This document shows, in pieces, positions 1-6,349 of a stretch of DNA of 8,936 bases (the first letter of the stretch is position 1; each line of letters opens with the position of its first letter). The translations under genes were made by a program, and so were the position numbers. This stretch comes from DATBMY01 sp036554605 (lineage in GTDB: Bacteria > Acidobacteriota > Blastocatellia > UBA7656), in assembly GCA_036554605.1 (NCBI GenBank), contig DATBMY010000060.1:1-8936 (forward strand), in the 5' to 3' direction. The notes beneath the pieces were generated by a model. The model worked only from the letters and a program-made list of their open reading frames with translations. It was not told the origin of the DNA and did no database searches.

Positions 1-128
1 TAATTGACGGCGACGGCATTATACGCTTCAGAAAGGTGGTCTTCCCGGTCTTCAGGCCGACCGATGACGAAGTGATCGCCGCCATCCGCGACGCCGTAAC
101 AGCGTAGGGATCAGGGGCCAGAGGTCGG
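1..128 (+). repeat. Left arm of a 128-bp inverted repeat (continues off the window edge)
   Basis: Bases 1-128 are the reverse complement of 220-347, with mismatches only at 68/280 and 97/251 (126 of 128 identical). The arm covers the last 35 codons of the plus-strand peroxiredoxin copy plus 21 bp after its stop. Identity ends abruptly at base 128 but is still running at base 1, so the true length is unknown. The arms are separated by 91 bp (129-219). A transcript reading through both could form a very long hairpin. The cause may be an inverted gene duplication or a fold-back assembly artefact. Confidence 0.9.
3..107 (+). CDS. Peroxiredoxin, C-terminal end of a second copy (partial, 5' end outside window)
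   Basis: Reading the plus strand from base 3 gives 34 codons ending in TAG at 105-107. The peptide starts IDGDGIIRFRKVVF and ends IRDAVTA. It matches the C-terminus of the complete minus-strand peroxiredoxin at 241-723 except for one residue (Val for Ala, GTA against GCA). A second difference is silent (GAC against GAT, Asp). The copy is therefore tail-to-tail with the complete gene. The segment lies after the catalytic cysteines, so whether this copy is intact or a 3' fragment cannot be judged here. Keeping the frame and stop, with one silent change out of two, fits a recent duplication but does not prove that it is functional. Confidence 0.75.
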   Translation: MDGDGIIRFRKVVFPVFRPTDDEVIAAIRDAVTA

Positions 129-219
129 AGGTCAGGACACCTGAATTTCAATCTTCGAATAGAAATCTCAAATCCGCGCATTCGAGGTTCCTAACCTATC
201 TCACCGGCAGTCCCTGCCC
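129..219. other. Spacer between the convergent peroxiredoxin ends
   Basis: These 91 bp separate the repeat arms and are unique within the window. Next to the left arm, TCAGG-aca-CCTGA (132-144) forms a perfect 5-bp stem with a 3-nt loop. It has no following T-run, so it is at most a weak candidate for a bidirectional terminator. The centre is AT-richer than the genes. No reading frame of note is present. Confidence 0.5.
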
Positions 220-347
220 CCGACCTCTGGCCCCTGATCCCTACGCTGTTGCGGCGTCGCGGATGGCGGCGATCACTTCATCATCGGTCGGCCTGAAGAC
301 CGGGAAGACCACCTTTCTGAAGCGTATAATGCCGTCGCCGTCAATTA
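220..347 (-). repeat. Right arm of the 128-bp inverted repeat
   Basis: This arm mirrors bases 1-128. It contains the last 35 codons of the complete minus-strand peroxiredoxin and 21 bp downstream of its stop (220-240). The downstream part contains GGCCAGAGGTCGG (read on the gene strand), which is non-coding, so the duplicated unit includes 3' flanking DNA as well as the gene end. Confidence 0.9.
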
Positions 348-723
348 CCAGCACCGCGCGTTTCGGGACGCCCAGCAGTGATTTCATATCTAACAGGCGG
401 GCGACTTCGCCGCGCTCGTCCGCAAGCAGTTTCTGCGGCAGGTTGTGATGCTCGGCGAAACTCTTGTGAGACTCGACTGAACCAATCGATATAGCGACGA
501 CTTCCGCGCCCGTCTCCTCATAATCGTTCCAGCGGTCGCGCATGCTGCACATCTGCTTCGTGCATACGGCGGTCTCGTCTTTCGGGTAAAAGATCAGCGC
601 GACGACCTTCCCCCGGTGGTCCGACAGCCGCCACGGACGCCCGCTCTCGTCTTTCAATTCAAAATCGGGCGCGCGATCTCCTACATCGTTTCCGACACTT
701 GCTTTGCTCGCGCTCTTGCTCAT
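241..723 (-). CDS. Peroxiredoxin, PrxQ/BCP-type thiol peroxidase
   Basis: A 160-residue AhpC/TSA-family peroxiredoxin that would reduce hydrogen peroxide and organic hydroperoxides in the cytoplasm with electrons from thioredoxin or a similar donor. The active-site loop FYPKDETAVCTKQMC (45-59) carries the family Pro47-x3-Thr51-x2-Cys54 motif. Cys54 is the expected peroxidatic cysteine. Cys59, five residues on, is where E. coli BCP/PrxQ has its resolving cysteine, so an intramolecular disulfide is likely. Arg122 fits the conserved active-site arginine. There is no signal peptide. The ATG at 721-723 follows a GGGGAG ribosome-binding site with 7-nt spacing (731-736). The gene is 105 bp downstream of the receptor gene. 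Its 3' end is duplicated in inverted orientation at 1-128. Confidence 0.93.
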   Translation of the reverse strand: MSKSASKASVGNDVGDRAPDFELKDESGRPWRLSDHRGKVVALIFYPKDETAVCTKQMCSMRDRWNDYEETGAEVVAISIGSVESHKSFAEHHNLPQKLLADERGEVARLLDMKSLLGVPKRAVLVIDGDGIIRFRKVVFPVFRPTDDEVIAAIRDAATA

Positions 724-828
724 AGCTCAACTCCCCATCAAAGAGATGACCCGCATTCTCTTACGAGCCGCGAAATAACTCAAGCCGATTATGTGATCGT
801 TGCAAGCAGGCTGTTTCAACATCAATGG

Positions 829-3800
829 TCAGAAGATAAGTTTGAGCGCGAGCCGCACTCTGCGCGGCGCGGCGTCCGTCTCGCCCGCGTCGTTGAATCC
901 GAAACCGCCCGAGTTTTCGAGGATGAAATTCGGAGTGCCGCGATTCGGATGATTGAACAGGTTGAAGAACTCCGAGCGAAATTGCAACGAGACTTTCTCG
1001 GTGAGCTTCGTAGTCTTTATCAGCGCGAAGTCAATGTTTGTAATGCCGGGGCCGAGCAGGGTGTTTCTGCCGGCATCGCCAAATGGGCGGCCGGAGGCGA
1101 ACGTCGGGCCGAAGTCGTCTGGAGCCATGCCTCGCGCGCGCGCCCACTGCTCGACTATAAAATCGTTATAGATGTGTTGCGCCTGTGAAGGCAGGCCGGA
1201 TGCGAACCCCGTTGGCCCCGCTATAATGAAGCCGGTCGGGCTTGTAAAGGGCGTGCCATCCGAGTTCATGAAAAAGCGAAATAGGTTGTTTGCGGCGTTA
1301 GAAAAAGCGACCGTGCCGTCGGCGGCTTGCGGGTTCCCGGCGAAAGGCCTGAAGGCCCCGAGCCTGTCCGAAAAAGTTGACGCGAAGAGAGCGGCGCTCG
1401 CCGGCGTCCCCAGGTATTGGAGCGGCGTGAACGGCGAGCCACTGCTCAGTTCGATTATCCCGCTCGCCTTCCACCCGCCTAGCAATCTGCCACTTATTCC
1501 CGACTGTCCTCGCCGGAGCGGCAAGTCCCAGACGAAATGGCCTACGAAGCGATGGGTGCGATCAAGGCTCGACCGCGCCCGCTCGGCGCGTATGCCGTCA
1601 AACGGGTTCTGTGCGAACGATTGAAGCGAGGACGCGATAAGCGATGCCGGGCTGCCAGGGCCGCCCTCGACGTGCGCGCCGCTTTCCGGCACGTCGTCAA
1701 TCAGCCGCGATAGCGTATAAGCAAAGCCGCTCGTCAGATGGTTGTTGATGCGAAGATCGGCCCGTGCCTGTAGCGAGTGATATATCGAGCGCCCGCTCGT
1801 TTCATAAACTCTTAACGGTCCCGCTCCGGCCGTCAAAGTATTGACCGAAGGGTGACCATCAATTGCGCGCATGAGCCGTCCGCCGCGCGCGCCCGCGTAG
1901 GCGGCTGAAGCATACAGCTTGCCATCGAATTCGCGCTCGAGTTCTAATCGCCACGCGAGCGAATACGGCGTCGCAAAACGGGGATCGATAATTGTCCGCG
2001 CATAAGCTCGCGGGTCGCCCCCTAGCGCTCGACGAAGCGCGGCGCTTCCGGCCGCGTCCGGGAATCTCAACAGATCCGTATTGAGCTGTGTGAGGACTCC
2101 GGCGAGCGTGCCTGGCGCGCTCGCCGCGAAGTCGGCTATGGGACGATAAGCCGTCTGGTCGTAAGAGAGGCTGAGCCCTCCGCGAACCACGCTCTTTTCA
2201 TTGCCGAGAATGTTGAAAGGAAGCCTGACGCGCGGGCTGTAGGCGAACCCCAGACGTGGAGAGAAGTTGTTGTAATCGATATTGACTTTATGCGGCACGC
2301 GGATATCTAAGGGCAGAGCGGTGTCGAAGAGCGCGCGCGCCGGGTCTGACTCGCGCTCGCTTATGCGATCTATTATTTTATTGACGGGTTGATTGGCAAT
2401 CTCGTAGCCCAGCGCGAGAGACAATGTGACGTTGGGCCGCGCTCGCCACACGTCACCGAGGTAAAATGACGGGTGCAGCTCGGAGATGCGTGAGCGCGGG
2501 CTGCCCACCGCAAAGACCGAGGCGGCCGGGCGGTTCAAAACAAAATCTTCAAAAGTAAGAAAGTAGAAGCTCCCGGCGCGGCCCGGCAGGTAATCGAGCC
2601 TCGTCTCTCTGACGCTCATCCGCCCGACGAAATTGAGCGTATGACGGCTGAAGACGTGCGCTAAGCGGTCTCTGATCTCATAAAGCGTCGAAGCATGCGC
2701 GGACCCAAGCACCGGCTCGCTTCCATAATTGAGACCGCGAAAGCCGACCATAACCGACGGGACTTCGGGCGCGCTCGAATCAATAGACCGGCGCGCTCGG
2801 TTAAAATTGAAGCCAAGCTCGCTTGTGGTCTGGGCTGAGACAACTCTCTCCCAGCGCAAGTAACCGAGCTGGGCGCGGCTTTCGACATCGCCGCTGTAGC
2901 CTGCCGCTTGCCTCCCGACTACGTTTGTTACGTCGCGGCTGTCATACCAGTACCCGGTCTGAAACCTATCGCGCGCAGTCGGGTGATAATCGAGACGGCC
3001 GCCCGCTTCATAGCCTGCGCCACGAGAAGGCAGCAGGCGCACGACCTCGCCAAACTCGACCGGCACGCCAAGGACCGGCAAGTGGAAGCGCCGAGTAACG
3101 CGCGGGCTGCCAACCGAGAGGGCGAGCGGGCCACGCGAGATAAGATCATTTACCGTCGGCGAGACGATGTGGCCGGCAAGCGCGCGCAGGCCCTCAACAG
3201 TCGGCGTCACCATAGAAGAGGTCGAGTCACTGAAGCGCAGCGAGCGTTGCGTTTCACGAGAGAAAGCCCCGAAGAAAAAGAGCCGGTCGCGAAGCAGAGG
3301 GCCGCCCAGGGTCCCTCCGAATGTATCGCTTCTAAACTTCGGCGGGCGAGCAAGTCCGCTACGCCTCTCCAGAGGCGAGAGCGCGCCGAGCCGCCGGTTC
3401 AGGTGATAATCGAAGATGGTGCCGTGATATTCATTCGTCCCGGCGCGCGATGTGACGGCTATGGAAGATGCGCCGCTCGGCCACGGGTGGTTTGGAGCGG
3501 GCGACTCAAAGAGCTGGAGCATATCTATCGAATCGAAATTGTTTATAGAAATGACCGGCTGCCCATCTATATCGTTATTGTTGTTCGCATCTAAGATGAA
3601 GAAAGTCGAGCGTGGCCGCCCGCCGCTTATGATGAAGCCGGGCCGCTCCCTTTCGAAAGAAGGCGGAAGGTAGAAGGGCGCGCCGGGTGACGCAGACGCC
3701 ACGTTTGAGCTCAACCGCGCCAGGCCCTCGACGCCGGAAAGCACCGGCAGGTCTCTGACGGCGCGAGAGTCGATAGAGTGAGACGGGCTTTGCGCGGGAG

Positions 3801-3993
3801 ATGGACCGGTCTGTAGAACCGGCACGACCGATACGGTTTCAGAGGAGCTGAGAGCGATGCCTGGTCCCGCGCTCTTGTCTTGCCCGGTTGCCTGAGTTCG
3901 CGTGGGGAGGCGCGGCAGTATCAATCTTTGTGAGAAGGCTAATGGAGTTAGAAGCAAGACGGCGGCGAGCGCGAAGGCGAGTCTCAAGCGCAT
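829..3993 (-). CDS. TonB-dependent-receptor-like outer-membrane protein (Oar-like)
   Basis: A 1054-residue outer-membrane protein of the large acidobacterial TonB-dependent-receptor class; the substrate cannot be read from sequence. Residues 1-22 (MRLRLAFALAAVLLL...) form a signal peptide. SETVSVVPVL, around 51-60, resembles a TonB box. The plug follows, with VRDLPVL (79-85), FFILDANNNN (131-140) and SRAGTNEYHGT (182-192). The barrel opens with FGGTLGGPLL...DRLFFFGAF (225-244). It closes with the family ending NIDFALIKTTKLTEK and FRSEFFNLFNHPN, and a terminal Phe as needed for barrel assembly. The N-terminal carboxypeptidase-regulatory-like domain often found in relatives is absent. A longer frame begins at a TTG at 4023, but the ATG at 3993 has a strong ribosome-binding site and places the signal peptide at the extreme N-terminus. 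It lies 96 bp after the peptidase gene. Confidence 0.88.
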   Translation of the reverse strand: MRLRLAFALAAVLLLTPLAFSQRLILPRLPTRTQATGQDKSAGPGIALSSSETVSVVPVLQTGPSPAQSPSHSIDSRAVRDLPVLSGVEGLARLSSNVASASPGAPFYLPPSFERERPGFIISGGRPRSTFFILDANNNNDIDGQPVISINNFDSIDMLQLFESPAPNHPWPSGASSIAVTSRAGTNEYHGTIFDYHLNRRLGALSPLERRSGLARPPKFRSDTFGGTLGGPLLRDRLFFFGAFSRETQRSLRFSDSTSSMVTPTVEGLRALAGHIVSPTVNDLISRGPLALSVGSPRVTRRFHLPVLGVPVEFGEVVRLLPSRGAGYEAGGRLDYHPTARDRFQTGYWYDSRDVTNVVGRQAAGYSGDVESRAQLGYLRWERVVSAQTTSELGFNFNRARRSIDSSAPEVPSVMVGFRGLNYGSEPVLGSAHASTLYEIRDRLAHVFSRHTLNFVGRMSVRETRLDYLPGRAGSFYFLTFEDFVLNRPAASVFAVGSPRSRISELHPSFYLGDVWRARPNVTLSLALGYEIANQPVNKIIDRISERESDPARALFDTALPLDIRVPHKVNIDYNNFSPRLGFAYSPRVRLPFNILGNEKSVVRGGLSLSYDQTAYRPIADFAASAPGTLAGVLTQLNTDLLRFPDAAGSAALRRALGGDPRAYARTIIDPRFATPYSLAWRLELEREFDGKLYASAAYAGARGGRLMRAIDGHPSVNTLTAGAGPLRVYETSGRSIYHSLQARADLRINNHLTSGFAYTLSRLIDDVPESGAHVEGGPGSPASLIASSLQSFAQNPFDGIRAERARSSLDRTHRFVGHFVWDLPLRRGQSGISGRLLGGWKASGIIELSSGSPFTPLQYLGTPASAALFASTFSDRLGAFRPFAGNPQAADGTVAFSNAANNLFRFFMNSDGTPFTSPTGFIIAGPTGFASGLPSQAQHIYNDFIVEQWARARGMAPDDFGPTFASGRPFGDAGRNTLLGPGITNIDFALIKTTKLTEKVSLQFRSEFFNLFNHPNRGTPNFILENSGGFGFNDAGETDAAPRRVRLALKLIF

Positions 3994-3997
3994 AGCT

Positions 3998-4004
3998 CTC
4001 CTCC
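3998..4004 (-). promoter_or_regulatory. Ribosome-binding site that fixes the receptor start
   Basis: GGAGGAG on the minus strand; the GGAGG core is 6 nt from the ATG at 3993. It lies inside the extra ten codons of the TTG-initiated frame, so the ATG is the likely start. Confidence 0.8.
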
Positions 4005-4089
4005 ATTCCGGTCCGTTGCGCAAACTGTCTCGTTATACGTTAATCAGAATGCCCGCGCGACAACCGTCTTGCATACAAAATTCGGGAGA

Positions 4090-5286
4090 TTATTTCGATA
4101 TCACGCCATACTTGCGCAGTATATCGACGGTGCGCTCGATTGGCAGCGCCTCTACCGTGCGGCCGCGTCCCGTCATGGTTGTTGCCTTCAGCATCGAGTT
4201 GTATATGGCCTCTTCGGTCGCCTCTATCGAGGCAAGAAAGAGCGGCGACATGGCATCGTTGGACAGGCTTCTCGTTTCGCGCGATGAATACAGACCGCCG
4301 GGCGGGGCCGGTCTGATGCGCAATTCCGGCGCGGTTGAAAACGCAATCGCATAATCGCCGCTCCCGTTCGTCGCGGCCGAGCCGGTTCGCGCGAGCCCCA
4401 TAATCGCTCGGGCAGCCAGCCGCTTCAAATTGCGGGCATCAACCGGCGCGTCCGTAGCTACCACGATTATCACCGATCCGTCGGCGACGTCGAGATCGCT
4501 TTCCTGCCGGCGGGCGCTGCCCTGTCGCCGCTCGCCCGGTTCGAGTTCCTGGCGCAGGTAGTAGCGGCCAAGCTCTTTTCCTACGGGCGCGCCCGCGATT
4601 GAGAGCACGCCGCCGAAATTAGTCTGCACGATCACGCCCAGGGTGTAGCCGCCAAGTCTCGCGGGCAGCTTTCTGGAGGCGGTGCCGATGCCGCCTTTGA
4701 ATCCGAAAGCGATGGTGCCCGTTCCGGCGCCGACCGCGCCTTCTTCGACCGCGCCGCCTTTCGCCGATTTGATAGCCGAAAAAACATCCTCTCGCGTAAC
4801 GTGCCGCCCGCGTATGTCATTAAGGAATCCATCGTTGGTCTCCGCGACGAGCGGGTTTATAGATTGCACATCCTCGTTTCCGGCCAGCCCAAGCATGTGA
4901 TCGATGAGGTAATCGGCGACGCGCGGGACGGCGAGCGTCGAAGTGAGCAGTATGGGGGTTTCGATCTCGCCGAGCTCTTCGACCTGTGTCGAGCCCGCGA
5001 GCTTGCCGAACCCGTTGCCGACCAGCACCGCGCCGGGCACTTTTTCGCGGAAGAGATTTCCGCCGTGCGGCAGGATGGCGGTGACGCCGGTGCGAACGTC
5101 GTCGCCCTTGATGATGGTCGCATGACCGACCTGCACTCCCGGCACGTCCGTGATGGCGTTGAGCGGGCCTGCTGGCAATACGCCGACCATTATGCCGATG
5201 TCGCGAGCGCGCGGCCTTTCGTTTTTCTGCATGGCAAGCCCGTTGAGCAGTAAGAAACCTACGAGAGATATTGCCAGTGCCTTCAC
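4090..5286 (-). CDS. P1-family (DmpA-type) self-cleaving aminopeptidase, exported
   Basis: A 398-residue N-terminal-nucleophile hydrolase of the DmpA/BapA family (MEROPS S58). Relatives remove N-terminal L-, D- or beta-amino acids from peptides and amides; the specificity here is unknown. The precursor should cleave between Gly270 and Ser271, in DVADG|SVIIVVATDAP, giving a beta chain of 128 residues that starts with the nucleophile. Counting from BapA (Ser250, Ser288, Glu290) places the partner residues at Ser309 and Asp311 in NGSGD. Other family blocks are ITDVPGVQVGHATI (45-58), GAVGAGTGT (183-191) and QTNFGG (221-226). Residues 1-18 form a hydrophobic signal segment, implying periplasmic action. 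The start is GTG, with GAGGT at 5292-5296. Only 22 bp separate it from the MBL-fold gene upstream, so the two are probably co-transcribed. Confidence 0.9.
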   Translation of the reverse strand: MKALAISLVGFLLLNGLAMQKNERPRARDIGIMVGVLPAGPLNAITDVPGVQVGHATIIKGDDVRTGVTAILPHGGNLFREKVPGAVLVGNGFGKLAGSTQVEELGEIETPILLTSTLAVPRVADYLIDHMLGLAGNEDVQSINPLVAETNDGFLNDIRGRHVTREDVFSAIKSAKGGAVEEGAVGAGTGTIAFGFKGGIGTASRKLPARLGGYTLGVIVQTNFGGVLSIAGAPVGKELGRYYLRQELEPGERRQGSARRQESDLDVADGSVIIVVATDAPVDARNLKRLAARAIMGLARTGSAATNGSGDYAIAFSTAPELRIRPAPPGGLYSSRETRSLSNDAMSPLFLASIEATEEAIYNSMLKATTMTGRGRTVEALPIERTVDILRKYGVISK

Positions 5287-5308
5287 CCTGGACCTCGCGA
5301 ATTATTAA

Positions 5309-6040
5309 TTATATCGAGAGCGCTTCGGCAAGAGCGCCGAGCAGCCGCGCCCCGTCTCCGCGCCACGCGCTGCCGTGCATGCACGCGAGCGTTTGCGGTT
5401 CGAATGAGGCGAGTCGCTCCAGCATCTCTGTCGTATTTTTCGCTTGCGCGTAATATTGCATCTTCTGGCGGAACGCCTCGCTCGGCCCAAGTATATCCGA
5501 CTCCGTGATAGCGGGATGATTGGCGCCGGGCTGGGTGAACAGATCGCCGCACAGCAGAGTACTTGTTCGCTCCTCCATTAGATAGCCGCATTCCCACGCG
5601 TGGGGCAGATGCGGCGCGTCAATCCATCGCACCGTGTGCTTTCCGATGGAAAGCGCCTCCCCGTCAGCCATCGCGCGGGGCGGCCGGTCAGCTAGATCGT
5701 TGATTGAAGTCATGGCCGCGATTCTGCCGCACAGCGGAAGCGATTGCGGGGCGGCGGCAAGCCACTCGTTGAGCGAGCCGCACTCATCTGCCTCGACGTG
5801 CGAAAGGGCGATGTGGCGAAGCTGCTCGGCGGGTATAACGCTTGAGACCGCCTCGCGAACGAGAGGGAACATCTTGCGAGGGCCCGTGTGAAATAGTAAT
5901 GGCTCGTCATCGACGATGAGGTACTGGTTGAACGAGAAGCCTCCCGGGCCGCCTTCTATCGTAACAGGCGTGTTAATACGGTATATGCCCTCGGCGATCT
6001 CTTCGATATTGGTTCCTGATTGGGTATTCGTTATGCCCAT
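5309..6040 (-). CDS. MBL-fold protein of the ODP (flavodiiron-core) type
   Basis: A 243-residue metallo-beta-lactamase-fold protein resembling the diiron domain of flavodiiron proteins, but without a flavodoxin or rubredoxin domain. Candidate metal ligands match the family spacing: His81, Glu83 and Asp85 in LSHVEADECGSL, His144 or His147 in APHLPHAWECG, Asp166 in LLCGDLF, and His222 in CMHGSAW. In many flavodiiron proteins the residue after the Asp is His; here it is Glu86. Flavodiiron proteins reduce oxygen or NO with FMN supplied by the fused domain. This stand-alone form may need a separate electron donor, act as a sensor, or be a hydrolase. There is no signal peptide. The in-frame extension to 6223 is rejected because AAGGGAG (6048-6054) lies 7 nt before the ATG at 6040. 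It is the first gene of a likely operon with the peptidase. Confidence 0.82.
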   Translation of the reverse strand: MGITNTQSGTNIEEIAEGIYRINTPVTIEGGPGGFSFNQYLIVDDEPLLFHTGPRKMFPLVREAVSSVIPAEQLRHIALSHVEADECGSLNEWLAAAPQSLPLCGRIAAMTSINDLADRPPRAMADGEALSIGKHTVRWIDAPHLPHAWECGYLMEERTSTLLCGDLFTQPGANHPAITESDILGPSEAFRQKMQYYAQAKNTTEMLERLASFEPQTLACMHGSAWRGDGARLLGALAEALSI

Positions 6041-6146
6041 GTACTTTCTCCCTTCATTAGAAATCGGATTCGCGGTCTCTGCCGGGTGCGTTGTTAGGCA
6101 AGCCAGTCTTTCAGAGAGAATCTTTCCCTGTTTGACTCGCATCTCG

Positions 6147-6174
6147 ATTCTACCGGTGTTTTGAGAATCTTCAA
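6147..6174 (-). promoter_or_regulatory. Possible sigma-70-type promoter of the MBL-peptidase operon
   Basis: On the minus strand, TTGAAG (6169-6174; 4 of 6 to consensus) and TAGAAT (6147-6152; 5 of 6) are separated by 16 bp. Transcription would begin near 6140, giving a leader of about 100 nt before the ATG at 6040. The inverted repeat at 6175-6205 abuts the -35 box and could be an operator. Motif match by eye only. Confidence 0.4.
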
Positions 6175-6205
6175 GCGGGCCGGCTGCCGGCACTACAAAG
6201 CCCGC
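6175..6205. repeat. Inverted repeat next to the putative -35 box
   Basis: GCGGGC (6175-6180) pairs exactly with GCCCGC (6200-6205). Overlapping it, CCGGC-t-GCCGG (6180-6190) is a perfect 5-bp palindrome. Its position immediately upstream of the candidate -35 hexamer would suit a regulator site. GC-rich sequence makes chance matches easy. Confidence 0.35.
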
Positions 6206-6223
6206 CTCATACCCGTCCCTCAA

Positions 6224-6251
6224 ATAAACCTTTGCGCGCAGGAAAGTTTAT
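6224..6251 (-). terminator. AT-rich hairpin, terminator-like on the minus strand
   Basis: ATAAAC-c-TTT (6224-6233) pairs with AAAGTTTAT (6243-6251), leaving a 9-nt loop and one bulged base. Read on the minus strand, the stem runs into GTTTATTTG, giving a weak T-rich tail. It is the third hairpin after the DUF481 stop codon. The stem is AT-rich, so an operator role is also possible. Confidence 0.3.
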
Positions 6252-6270
6252 CGCGCCCGGAGGCTGGATA

Positions 6271-6305
6271 GAAGCCTTCTTCCTACATGGCGTGGAAAAG
6301 GCTTC
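6271..6305 (-). terminator. Strong hairpin downstream of the DUF481 gene
   Basis: GAAGCCTT (6271-6278) and AAGGCTTC (6298-6305) form a perfect 8-bp stem. In minus-strand RNA it can be extended by a U-G and a further A-U pair. It lies about 40-70 bp beyond the DUF481 stop. No T-run follows, so it may protect the 3' end of the mRNA rather than terminate intrinsically. Confidence 0.35.
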
Positions 6306-6309
6306 CAGA

Positions 6310-6349
6310 GCCTGTTTGAAAAGAGATCGCCATTGATTCTCTTACAGGC
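6310..6349 (-). terminator. Bulged hairpin overlapping the DUF481 stop codon
   Basis: GCCTGT (6310-6315) pairs with ACAGGC (6344-6349), and AAGAGA (6321-6326) with TCTCTT (6338-6343). This gives 12 bp with a 5-nt bulge and an 11-nt loop. The TAA stop (6342-6344) lies inside one arm. On the minus strand the inner stem ends in TCTCTTTTC, a weak pyrimidine tail. Confidence 0.35.

Noticed and set aside
311..330. TATAAT-like box (325-330) on the plus strand inside the peroxiredoxin gene
   Set aside because: No -35 partner is present and the bases encode conserved peroxiredoxin residues.
616..1188. 190-codon plus-strand open frame across the peroxiredoxin start and receptor end
   Set aside because: It lies antisense over two well-recognised genes and has no family resemblance; it is a shadow frame.
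2908..3594. 228-codon plus-strand open frame inside the receptor gene
   Set aside because: It is wholly antisense to the receptor barrel and rich in Arg/Ala, as expected for the complement of GC-rich coding DNA.
3994..4023. N-terminal ten-residue extension of the receptor from a TTG start
   Set aside because: The extension contains the ribosome-binding site for the internal ATG and would displace the signal peptide from the N-terminus.
6041..6223. 61-codon N-terminal extension of the MBL-fold protein
   Set aside because: It has no family similarity, and a good ribosome-binding site precedes the ATG at 6040.
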